Assembly (NCBI GenBank): GCA_030527765.1
Contig: JAUNAE010000265.1
Coordinates: 1-5,320, forward strand
Source of the DNA: Eubacteriales bacterium
GTDB lineage: Bacteria > Bacillota_A > Clostridia > Lachnospirales > Lachnospiraceae
Direction: 5' to 3'
DNA length: 5,320 bases
The notes beneath the pieces are model-generated. The model was not told the origin of the DNA. It ran no database searches and saw nothing but the letters and a program-made list of their open reading frames with translations. Both the position numbers and the translations under genes were made by a program. This document shows, piece after piece, positions 1 to 5,311 of this stretch. The stretch's first letter is position 1. Each line of letters opens with the position of its first letter.

Positions 1-131
1 TCACTCTCTGATGGAGCGGTTTCATCTGTGGTAGGATCCTGCTCAGCCATAGTACCCACCGGTGTAGAAGTCAGCACCATTGCAGAAGCTACAGCAACAC
101 TCAACATACGTTTTAATTGTTTTGCTTTCAT
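1..131 (-). CDS. Secreted protein, N-terminal fragment (partial at window edge)
   Basis: Only the first 43 codons lie in the window; the gene continues leftward past base 1. The visible peptide begins MKAKQLKRMLSVAVASAMVL and has a classical signal peptide: a basic n-region (K2, K4, K7, R8), a hydrophobic core at about residues 9-22, and a plausible signal peptidase I site after about residue 29 (GTMA before EQD). The start of the mature chain is rich in Thr, Ser, Glu and Asp, as is common in exported or wall-associated proteins of Firmicutes. The ATG at 131 is supported by an AAGGAAG ribosome binding site at 138-144, six bases upstream. The gene lies 66 bp downstream of the Crp/Fnr-family gene on the same strand, so co-transcription is possible. 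Its function cannot be named because no domain is visible. Confidence 0.75.
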   Translation of the reverse strand, partial: MKAKQLKRMLSVAVASAMVLTSTPVGTMAEQDPTTDETAPSES

Positions 132-197
132 ACGTCTCTTCCTTCCCTTATACTACATAAAATATTTTTTGATTCATTCATTAACACTGTTATTTGT

Positions 198-833
198 TTA
201 CTTGTCTCCGACAGTCTGCTCTGCAGCTGTCGCTCTCTCATCTTCTGCCTGAAACCGCCCTTTCAATCTGCTGAGACTGGCAGGTGCCAGATGCAGAAAA
301 GAGGCAACATCCTTTCCGGTAATCCACTGTTCCAATCCCGGATAGCGATTCCGAAACCACCGATAGCGCTGAGCCGCCGGCAAAGAATAGGTTACCTGCG
401 CCCGCTCCACCATTTCCTGAAAGGATTTTTCCAGAAGCGACGAATAAAGTCTGGATGCATCCAGTTCACTTTGAACCAGTTCATACAACCGTTTCACCGG
501 AACAAAGAGTGCCTGTCCTTCCCGTGCAATTTCAATATTGCATAAAGAAATCGTCTCTTTTTCCAATGATGTGATCGCTGTCAAAGGAGTTCCCGGCAAA
601 TATCCGAAACAGAACAGATGCTCCTTCTGATATTCATCTCTCCAGTAGCCTTTAGCGACTCCTGAAATAAGGAAGGGCACATCCTCCATTCTCTGGTTCT
701 GCTCTGCAAGCAGCTCGCCCCGGGTGATCTTCTCAATTCTGGAATCCTTCCCAAGCATGTTAATCAGTTTCCAGTTGGTTAATCCCATAAGTTTTTCCCA
801 AAACTCAACGGGCGTCATTTCACTTATCGACAT
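198..833 (-). CDS. Crp/Fnr-family transcriptional regulator
   Basis: A 211-residue protein with the layout of a Crp/Fnr regulator: an N-terminal cyclic-nucleotide-binding-like beta-barrel (about residues 20-120), a dimerisation helix (about 122-150) and a C-terminal winged helix-turn-helix (about 165-200). The signature ITGKDVASFLHLAPASLSRL (171-190) matches the HTH_Crp pattern, with recognition helix PASLSRL (184-190). The barrel lacks an obvious cAMP-binding PGE-type motif, and there is no N-terminal cysteine cluster of the FNR Fe-S type; the only cysteines are at about 75 and 98. The ligand is therefore unknown. Where FNR and CRP have a Glu in the recognition helix (ETISR, ETVGR), this protein has Ala (ASLSR). 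The start chosen is the ATG at 833, with AGGAAG at 842-847 eight bases upstream. A TTG at 875 would add 14 residues but has no good ribosome binding site. The gene is probably autoregulated through the palindrome at 992-1009. Confidence 0.85.
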   Translation of the reverse strand: MSISEMTPVEFWEKLMGLTNWKLINMLGKDSRIEKITRGELLAEQNQRMEDVPFLISGVAKGYWRDEYQKEHLFCFGYLPGTPLTAITSLEKETISLCNIEIAREGQALFVPVKRLYELVQSELDASRLYSSLLEKSFQEMVERAQVTYSLPAAQRYRWFRNRYPGLEQWITGKDVASFLHLAPASLSRLKGRFQAEDERATAAEQTVGDK

Positions 834-947
834 AGCCCTCTCTTCCTGGAATATCTTGATTCCCTGTGCAGACAATCAATCGGAAGCTTACTGACCGCTT
901 TCGCCACTTGCAATTGACTATCGTATTTCACCAATAATCTTCTGTAT

Positions 948-976
948 ATTTTATCATTTTACTATATTTTGGACAA
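948..976 (-). promoter_or_regulatory. Sigma-A-type promoter of the Crp/Fnr-family gene
   Basis: Reading the minus strand, a -35 hexamer TTGTCC (971-976) is followed by a 17-bp spacer and a -10 hexamer TAAAAT (948-953). Each is close to the TTGACA/TATAAT consensus and the spacing is optimal. The predicted start is near 939-942, giving a leader of about 106-109 nt to the ATG at 833. This is a sequence match only; no transcript evidence is available. Confidence 0.6.
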
Positions 977-991
977 GTATCCCACAGATGT

Positions 992-1009
992 TATTGATTT
1001 ATATCAATA
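992..1009. promoter_or_regulatory. FNR/CRP-type operator palindrome
   Basis: A perfect inverted repeat with 7-bp arms and a 4-bp centre: TATTGAT-TTAT-ATCAATA. Its core, 994-1007, is an exact match to the FNR consensus TTGAT-N4-ATCAA. The centre (1000.5) is about 59-62 bp upstream of the start predicted from the minus-strand promoter at 948-976, the standard location of a class I activator site. The simplest reading is that the adjacent Crp/Fnr-family protein, or another family member, binds here and activates that gene. The plus-strand promoter at 1251-1279 is some 250 bp away and is a less likely target. Confidence 0.6.
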
Positions 1010-1078
1010 GTTTTTTTACGATTTATTTAATTCTCTCGAGCCCTTTCGACTTCTCACCCAACTGACCTTCAGCTCAGC

Positions 1079-1121
1079 CGGCAATTGCCGAACTTGTGTG
1101 CGAATCCTCTACGAGATTCGC
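1079..1121. repeat. Paired hairpins in the divergent intergenic region
   Basis: Two inverted repeats lie close together. The first is a perfect 12-bp palindrome, CGGCAATTGCCG, at 1079-1090. The second has 7-bp arms, GCGAATC (1100-1106) and GATTCGC (1115-1121), around an 8-nt loop. Neither is followed by a T-tract on either strand, so they do not look like terminators. They sit in a patch (about 1036-1130) that is visibly richer in G and C than the AT-rich DNA on both sides, including the long T-rich run before 1251. The patch has no convincing coding frame. It could be a dispersed intergenic repeat or a structured element; which one is unknown. Confidence 0.4.
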
Positions 1122-1250
1122 GATTGAGTCCATGTCAAACAGATATTCACAATCCGTTTCGGTTAAATTACAAATTCTCCAACATATCAGCTTATATCTA
1201 TTCTATTCTTTGTTTTCCTCTCTCTGTAATTTTATTTTTTTCAAACTCTA

Positions 1251-1279
1251 TTGACATTCCACCTGTTTTGTATTATTGT
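1251..1279 (+). promoter_or_regulatory. Promoter of the gntR-ABC operon
   Basis: A consensus -35 TTGACA (1251-1256), a 17-bp spacer and a -10 TATTGT (1274-1279, four of six consensus bases). The predicted start is near 1286, about 42 nt before the ATG at 1328. The -10 element and the start lie inside the nested palindrome at 1267-1306, so a protein bound there would exclude RNA polymerase. Confidence 0.65.
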
Positions 1280-1306
1280 ATCACTCAAGTAATACAGTTA
1301 TACAAA
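1267..1306. promoter_or_regulatory. Nested 40-bp operator over the gntR promoter
   Basis: Two direct half-sites, TTGTATTA (1268-1275) and TTGTATCA (1276-1283), are followed by a 6-bp centre and two inverted half-sites, TAATACAG (1290-1297) and TTATACAA (1298-1305). Around the axis at 1286.5, 16 of 20 base pairs are symmetric. The element covers the -10 box and the predicted transcription start. GntR proteins of the YtrA subfamily typically autorepress through palindromes at their own operon promoter, so this is probably the operator of the repressor encoded immediately downstream. The doubled half-sites suggest two dimers binding side by side or alternative registers. Confidence 0.65.
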
Positions 1307-1327
1307 CAAGAAAGGACAGATCATCAT

Positions 1328-1702
1328 ATGGCATGGAGTCTACAAAGTGACCGGCCAATCTACCAGCAGCTGGTCGAAATTATGGAGCTTCGGATTCTTT
1401 CCGGATATTACAAGGCCGGTGACAAGCTGCCCAGTGTGCGTGAGTTTGCCGCAGAAGCCGGGGTGACCCCAAACACAATGTAGAAGGCCTTTGCCGAACT
1501 CGAACAGCTCGGACTTGTTCACACTCAGAGAACCGCCGGCAGAACTGTCACCGACAATCAGGAACAATTGAAAGCCATCCGTTCTGCACTTGTCAGACAG
1601 GAGGTACACACCTTTCTGGTCAAGATGAAGGATCTCGGATTCGAGGCGGAAGAAATTCAGTCAATTATGGAACAACTTATTAAGGAGGAACATCTATCAT
1701 GA
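1328..1702 (+). pseudogene. GntR-family (YtrA-like) repressor, interrupted by an in-frame amber codon
   Basis: The frame from ATG 1328 to TGA 1700-1702 would encode a 124-residue YtrA-type GntR regulator, the normal size for this short subfamily: an N-terminal winged helix-turn-helix (about residues 10-78) and a short helical tail (about 90-122). The motif PIYQQLVEIMELRILSGYYK and then DKLPSVREFAAEAGVTPNTM are typical of the DNA-binding domain. Codon 52 (1481-1483) is TAG, where relatives usually have Gln or Arg (TPNTMQKA-type), so one C-to-T change of CAG would explain it. After the TAG the frame continues cleanly with KAFAELEQLGLVHTQRTAGR and no further stop. The 51-residue product would stop within the recognition helix and should not bind DNA. 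The ribosome binding site is AAAGGA (1311-1316). The 3' end overlaps the ABC ATPase start by ATGA (1699-1702). A sequencing error is the main alternative. Confidence 0.8.
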
Positions 1703-2430
1703 ATACCAATCTTGTGAATACGACTCCCAATGATAATACTCTTGTAAAAGTACAGAATCTTTTCAAATCCTATCGCCGCGGACATTACGCTGTTGAAGAT
1801 GTGAGTTTCACTATTCCCCGCGGACACATTGTAGGAATTCTCGGTCCCAACGGATGCGGCAAAACTTCTACACTCAAAATGCTGATCGGTCTTCTGAAAC
1901 CAACCCGAGGCGAGATTCTCATCGACGGCAAACATCCCGGTGCCGAGACCAATGCGTGGATCTCCTTCATGCCGGACCGCAACTTTCTCGACAAATCCAT
2001 GAGCGTGCGTCAGGCACTCGTCCTCTTCCAGGATATGTTCCAGGACTTCGAACCGGACAAGGCAAAAGCCATGCTGCAAGATATGAATATCGATGAAAAG
2101 AGTCGTCTCAAAGACCTGTCAAAAGGTAACCTGGAAAAAGTTCAGCTGGCTCTTATCATGGGTCGTAATGCCAAACTGTATGTTCTTGATGAGCCAATCG
2201 GAGGGGTAGATCCTGCTGCACGTGAATTTATTCTGAAAACCATTCTTCGCAATTACCGTGAAGACGCAGCGATTCTTATTTCCACTCACCTGATTTCTGA
2301 AGTGGAATACGTTCTGGACGATGTTCTTCTCATGCGAGACGGTCACATCCTGCTTCAGGAACCTGCCGAAGAACTTCGTGAAAAACATGGTTCCTCCATT
2401 AACGATTATTTCAAAGATCTGTTTGCATAA
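1699..2430 (+). CDS. ABC transporter ATP-binding protein (YtrB/ABC-2-like)
   Basis: A 243-residue nucleotide-binding domain that would power the membrane partner encoded next to it. Visible motifs: Walker A GPNGCGKT (49-56), an ABC signature in the variant form LSKGN (140-144), Walker B YVLDEP (161-166) with catalytic Glu165, a D-loop GGVDP (168-172) and the switch histidine in STH (His197). The Q-loop region reads ISFMPDRNFL (88-97) and lacks the usual Gln. LSKG in place of LSGG is common in ATPases of GntR-linked ABC-2 exporters. Translation starts at ATG 1699, 10 bases after AAGGAGG (1682-1688), and is probably coupled to the overlapping gntR frame. The permease follows 14 bp downstream. 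Relatives of this operon type respond to cell-wall-active antibiotics in Bacillus, but the substrate here is unknown. Confidence 0.9.
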   Translation: MNTNLVNTTPNDNTLVKVQNLFKSYRRGHYAVEDVSFTIPRGHIVGILGPNGCGKTSTLKMLIGLLKPTRGEILIDGKHPGAETNAWISFMPDRNFLDKSMSVRQALVLFQDMFQDFEPDKAKAMLQDMNIDEKSRLKDLSKGNLEKVQLALIMGRNAKLYVLDEPIGGVDPAAREFILKTILRNYREDAAILISTHLISEVEYVLDDVLLMRDGHILLQEPAEELREKHGSSINDYFKDLFA

Positions 2431-2444
2431 CAAAGGAGCATATT

Positions 2445-3236
2445 ATGGGAAAATATATGAAACATGAATGCAAAAACGTCTCAAGAACAGCCGGCTTTGC
2501 ACTTATTTATCTGGCAATCATTACTGCACTGTTTGCCTTTGTCACAAAAGTAGACTTGACGGTCATCCCGGTTCTCGGAATTGTGATTACTGTACTGGTA
2601 AGTCTCATTTACGTACTGTCGATCGCCGCCATCAGTCTGGCTGCTGCCCTCTATATTGCCATTCATTTTTATCGCACAATATATGGTGATGAGGGATATT
2701 TAACTCAGATGCTTCCTCTTACCAAGCACCAGATTGTGTTCGCCAAAGGAGCTGTATCTTCTCTTTGGCTGTTTCTCATCAGTCTTGCCGGAATCGCCAG
2801 TATCCTTATTCAGTTTCTCGTTTTGTCACCATCTGAATTTCTGGAGATCGTGGTGAAACTTGGATTCAACGGAGATTTCTGGGGTGAATTTGCAAAATTC
2901 TGCAACGATACTTTCCATGTATCTGTACCTGTTTTCATCCTGCTCCTTGTCCTGCTGCTTCTGGTACTTCTGGTATTTGCCGTGAATTCTCTGTATGCCT
3001 CCGTCGCACTTGGACAGCTCTGGAAGAATTATCCCATCCCGGGCGCAATCATTGCATACATTGTTGTGAACGTTTTATACACACTCCTTCTGGTAGGATT
3101 TGTGAATGTTGCAGATGGAACCTTCATGGAATTTCTTCCACTTATCCTGTCCTTTATTGCAGTTCACGTTCTTCTTGATGTAGCTACTTTCTTCTGTACT
3201 TCCTGCATCATGAAATACCAGTTAAATATGAAATAA
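2445..3236 (+). CDS. ABC transporter permease, six-helix membrane protein
   Basis: A 263-residue integral membrane protein, the presumed transmembrane partner of the upstream ATPase. Hydrophobic segments lie at about residues 15-33, 40-74 (long, perhaps a helix plus a re-entrant stretch), 100-127, 160-184, 197-221 and 228-252. Between the second and third lies FYRTIYGDEGYLTQMLPLTK (75-94), a cytoplasmic loop pattern common in permeases of GntR-associated ABC-2 systems (F-Y-x-x-x-x-G-D-E-G-Y-L-T-x-x-L-P). The fourth segment is extremely Leu/Val rich. The start is ATG 2445 with AAAGGAG at 2432-2438. The gene ends the operon, and a strong terminator follows about 85 bp after the stop codon. The substrate cannot be inferred. 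Confidence 0.88.
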   Translation: MGKYMKHECKNVSRTAGFALIYLAIITALFAFVTKVDLTVIPVLGIVITVLVSLIYVLSIAAISLAAALYIAIHFYRTIYGDEGYLTQMLPLTKHQIVFAKGAVSSLWLFLISLAGIASILIQFLVLSPSEFLEIVVKLGFNGDFWGEFAKFCNDTFHVSVPVFILLLVLLLLVLLVFAVNSLYASVALGQLWKNYPIPGAIIAYIVVNVLYTLLLVGFVNVADGTFMEFLPLILSFIAVHVLLDVATFFCTSCIMKYQLNMK

Positions 3237-3251
3237 TTTAACCGAATCAAG

Positions 3252-3304
3252 CTGCGAAGCAGTTATTAAGTCTTGCAAGGAGCAAAGCGGATTGCAAGAA
3301 TCCG
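3252..3304. repeat. Alternative hairpins in the 3' region of the ABC operon
   Basis: Between the permease stop and the terminator are three inverted repeats: CTGC/GCAG (3252-3262), TCTTGCAA (3271-3278) with TTGCAAGA (3292-3299), and CGGATT (3288-3293) with AATCCG (3299-3304). The last two share bases, so an RNA could form only one at a time. No frame of note lies here. Short GC-rich intergenic elements of this kind are often dispersed repeats in Clostridia genomes, but no second copy is present in this window. Confidence 0.35.
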
Positions 3305-3321
3305 ATTGACTTTCTTACAAT

Positions 3322-3360
3322 ACAGAAAGGCCAGCGGTTTGCCGCTGGCCTTTCTGTTGT
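3322..3360 (+). terminator. Rho-independent terminator of the ABC operon
   Basis: A perfect 16-bp stem (3322-3337 with 3342-3357, core AGGCCAGCGG/CCGCTGGCCT) closes a 4-nt loop TTTG and is followed on the plus strand by the T-rich run TTGTTTCTTATT. It lies between the convergent permease and SH3-protein genes. On the minus strand the stem is the same but the following bases (ATTGTAAG) are poor in T, so it may also serve the SH3 gene, though more weakly. Confidence 0.9.
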
Positions 3361-3374
3361 TTCTTATTCATTCA

Positions 3375-4433
3375 TTAGCGAAGATATTTGCTGTTGCAGT
3401 AGCCGGATTTTCCAAGCTTCGGTGAATATACATACCAGTACTCAGTTCCTGTGTTCGTATTCTGTACCTGTACGGTCTCTCCGGAATACATTGCTCCGAT
3501 CTCATTGCTATCATCATATGCCATTGCTGTTCTCAGTGCAAGATATCCTGTTGCTACACTTACAGTGCGGGTCATACCTGAACTGGAACTTCCGCCGGAG
3601 TAACTTCCGCCTCCACCAATAAGATATTTGCTGTTGCAGTAACCGGATTTTCCAAGCTTCGGTGAATATACATACCAGTACTCAGTTCCTGTGTTCGTGT
3701 TCTGTACCTGTACGGTCTCTCCGGAGTACATTGCTCCGATCTCGTTTCGAGAATCATATGCCATTGCTGTTCTCAGTGCGAGATATCCTGTTGCTACACT
3801 TACGGTATAAGTTGCACCGCCGGTAGAGCTGCTTCCTGAATATCCGCCTCCGGAGTAGCTTCCGCCTCCGCCAACGAGATATTTACTGTTACAGTAGCCG
3901 GATTTTCCAAGCTTCGGTGAATATACATACCAGTACTCAGTTCCTGTGTTTGTGTTCTGCACCTGTACGGTCTCTCCGGTGTACATCGCTCCGATCTCGT
4001 TGCTGTAGTCGTATGCCATTGCTGTTCTCAGTGCAAGATATCCTGTTGCTACTCTTACAGTATATGTAGTTCCACCTGTAGAAACGCTTCCACCACTGGA
4101 GTAGCTTCCACCTCCGCCAACGAGGTATTTGCTGTTACAGTAGCCGGATTTTCCAAGTTTCGGTGAATATACATACCAGTACTCAGTTCCTGTGTTCGTG
4201 TTCTGTACCTGTACGGTCTCTCCGGTATACATCGCTCCAATCTCGTTTCTGGAATCGTATGCCATTGCTGTTCTCAGTGCAAGATATCCTGTTGCTACTC
4301 TTACTGTATAGGTAGTTCCGGAGGTATTGATTGCGGTTCCTGTTCCATATGCATAGGAAACTGTTGGAACTGCAAATGCCATGCTGATGGCTGCAACCAT
4401 GACAGTCAGTTTTTTCAAAAATTTCTTCATCAT
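3375..4433 (-). CDS. Secreted protein of four tandem bacterial SH3 (SH3b) domains
   Basis: A 352-residue exported protein. A signal peptide at about residues 1-28 (MMKKFLKKL, hydrophobic core, cleavage probably after SYA before YG) is followed by four SH3b-like repeats at 41-104, 123-186, 208-271 and 288-351, joined by Gly/Ser/Tyr-rich linkers such as VGGGGSYS. Each repeat is 64 residues and has GYLALRTAMAYD, EIGAMY[ST]GETVQVQ and YWYVYSPKLGKSGYCNSKYL. This matches the SH3_3 pattern for binding cell-wall or other surface ligands. There is no catalytic domain, sortase motif or membrane anchor, and the protein ends at the last repeat (KYLR). The ATG at 4433 is chosen because AAGGAG lies at 4442-4447. 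An in-frame upstream ATG at 4493 overlaps the -10 box and would not be transcribed. Its role may be wall binding, adhesion or scaffold; none is proven. Confidence 0.88.
   Translation of the reverse strand: MMKKFLKKLTVMVAAISMAFAVPTVSYAYGTGTAINTSGTTYTVRVATGYLALRTAMAYDSRNEIGAMYTGETVQVQNTNTGTEYWYVYSPKLGKSGYCNSKYLVGGGGSYSSGGSVSTGGTTYTVRVATGYLALRTAMAYDYSNEIGAMYTGETVQVQNTNTGTEYWYVYSPKLGKSGYCNSKYLVGGGGSYSGGGYSGSSSTGGATYTVSVATGYLALRTAMAYDSRNEIGAMYSGETVQVQNTNTGTEYWYVYSPKLGKSGYCNSKYLIGGGGSYSGGSSSSGMTRTVSVATGYLALRTAMAYDDSNEIGAMYSGETVQVQNTNTGTEYWYVYSPKLGKSGYCNSKYLR
3381..3572 (-). repeat. SH3b repeat 4 (C-terminal copy, 192 bp)
   Basis: Residues 288-351. Its variable positions are S before VATGY, DS in the loop, and S in MYSG. 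The start reads TRTV rather than TYTV, and the protein stops one residue after the repeat. Confidence 0.85.
3621..3812 (-). repeat. SH3b repeat 3 (192 bp)
   Basis: Residues 208-271. Its variable positions are S before VATGY, SR in the loop (as in repeat 1), and S in MYSG (as in repeat 4). This gives a mosaic of the flanking types. Confidence 0.85.
3876..4067 (-). repeat. SH3b repeat 2 (192 bp)
   Basis: Residues 123-186. Its variable positions are R before VATGY, YS in the D-x-x-N loop, and T in MYTG, so it matches repeat 1 except at the loop. Confidence 0.85.
4122..4313 (-). repeat. SH3b repeat 1 (N-terminal copy, 192 bp)
   Basis: Residues 41-104 of the SH3 protein. Its variable positions are R before VATGY, SR in the D-x-x-N loop, and T in MYTG. 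The DNA is very close to the other three copies. Confidence 0.85.
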
Positions 4434-4441
4434 AACAGTAT

Positions 4442-4447
4442 CTCCTT
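4442..4447 (-). promoter_or_regulatory. Ribosome binding site that fixes the SH3-protein start
   Basis: The minus strand reads AAGGAG eight bases before the ATG at 4433 and eleven before the second ATG at 4430. It selects MMKKF as the N-terminus over the upstream ATG at 4493. Confidence 0.8.
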
Positions 4448-4493
4448 TCTTATATATAAATTCCTTATATTTCACTGCCTTTGAATTACGCAT

Positions 4494-4509
4494 ATTATAC
4501 CATATTATA
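4494..4509 (-). promoter_or_regulatory. Extended -10 promoter of the SH3-protein gene
   Basis: The minus strand reads TGGTATAAT (4494-4502), an exact extended -10 box (TGnTATAAT). A second TATAAT sits 10 bp upstream at 4504-4509. No good -35 is seen at 16-18 bp from the extended box (TTTACA is 21 bp away), as is usual for extended -10 promoters. The predicted start is near 4487, giving a leader of about 54 nt. Transcription would begin independently of the glycosyltransferase gene upstream. Confidence 0.65.
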
Positions 4510-4561
4510 GTGCCGCTGTGTGTAAAACTAATTTTATTTCAGCATATTCCAAGATTCTTGT

Positions 4562-5311
4562 TTATCGATATTTCCATACCGCTTTTACTGCATACCGAAC
4601 GAACGCCACTGCGCTTTTTCCCCAGGATAAGTGAAGCTGATTTCGATATACTTTCCAGCGTTCCAAAGCAGCATTCTTCTTATTGTTGGATCTGGATCCC
4701 TGAATCTGTCGATAGTGCGCCAGTACTTCCCGATTTCCCACAGCCCGGTAAGGTACCTTCAAAAGTTCCATCCACAAAACAAAATCTTCATGATAGTACG
4801 TAGGATCAAATGGATGTGCCTTCAGAACATCACTGCGGATCATAGCGGTGGAACAGGAAATCACACTGCTCACCAGCATCTTATTAAAATTCGTGAACTC
4901 CGGCACCAGAAATGGTCTCTTAATCTCCTTCCCCATCTCATCTATAAAATCGTAGGAACAGTATCCGATCTCTGCTCTTGTTTTTCGAAGAAGTTCCAGC
5001 TGCATCCGAAGTTTCTCCGGTTCCCAGGTATCGTCATTGTCCAGAAGTGCAATGTACTCTCCCTTTGCCTCCTGAATTCCAAGATTTCTTGTCAAAGCAA
5101 CGCCCTGATTTTTCGGACTTCGAATCAGCCGAATTCGTTTGTCTTCTTTTTCATATGCAGCTGCTATTTTCTCAGATCCGTCCTTCGAACAGTCATCCAC
5201 AACCAAAAGTTCCCAATTGGTGTAGGTCTGCTTTCGAACACTCTCGATGGATTGTTTCAAATACCGCTTGCCATTATAGTTCGGCATTACAATAGAAATT
5301 AATTCAGACAT
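4562..5311 (-). CDS. Family 2 glycosyltransferase
   Basis: A 249-residue GT-A fold enzyme expected to transfer a sugar from a nucleotide-sugar donor to a cell-surface glycan at the inner face of the membrane. Features: the GT2 opening ISIVMPNYNGKRYL (5-18), VVDDCSKD (37-44) with the nucleotide-binding Asp pair 39-40, the DXD metal-binding motif LLDNDDTW (89-96), and a HED (174-176) whose acidic residue is the probable catalytic base. It ends with the YRQIQGSRSNNK segment (200-211) typical of TuaG-like and other polysaccharide GT2s. There is no membrane helix. The ATG at 5311 gives the normal family N-terminus. Only nine bases of upstream sequence are in the window, so the ribosome binding site cannot be judged. 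It may belong to an operon entering from the right edge. Acceptor and sugar are unknown. Confidence 0.9.
   Translation of the reverse strand: MSELISIVMPNYNGKRYLKQSIESVRKQTYTNWELLVVDDCSKDGSEKIAAAYEKEDKRIRLIRSPKNQGVALTRNLGIQEAKGEYIALLDNDDTWEPEKLRMQLELLRKTRAEIGYCSYDFIDEMGKEIKRPFLVPEFTNFNKMLVSSVISCSTAMIRSDVLKAHPFDPTYYHEDFVLWMELLKVPYRAVGNREVLAHYRQIQGSRSNNKKNAALERWKVYRNQLHLSWGKSAVAFVRYAVKAVWKYR

Noticed and set aside
182..192. TAACA-C-TGTTA palindrome as an operator before the leftmost gene
   Set aside because: Only 11 bp with an odd one-base centre, and no convincing -35/-10 pair nearby; too weak to call.
117..545. Plus-strand open frame opposite the Crp/Fnr-family gene
   Set aside because: It is a shadow frame with no recognisable protein features, antisense to a clear gene.
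834..875. TTG start at 875 for the Crp/Fnr-family protein
   Set aside because: It has no good ribosome binding site, whereas the ATG at 833 has AGGAAG at proper distance.
1085..1327. Upstream extension of the GntR frame to an ATG-less start near 1085
   Set aside because: The stretch contains the operon promoter and operator, and the translated residues do not resemble a protein domain; the ATG at 1328 has a ribosome binding site and begins the family N-terminus.
1481..1483. TAG as a recoded sense codon (pyrrolysine or Gln recoding)
   Set aside because: The window shows no recoding signal, other genes use TAA and standard codons, and a single CAG-to-TAG change is the simpler explanation.
3381..4313. 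CRISPR-like array
   Set aside because: The repeats are 192 bp, coding and in frame, with linker-encoding spacers.
4434..4493. ATG at 4493 as start of the SH3 protein
   Set aside because: It overlaps the extended -10 box and would place 20 charged residues before an evident signal peptide.
4631..5302. Long plus-strand open frame opposite the glycosyltransferase
   Set aside because: It is the antisense shadow of a clear GT2 gene and shows no domain or ribosome binding site.
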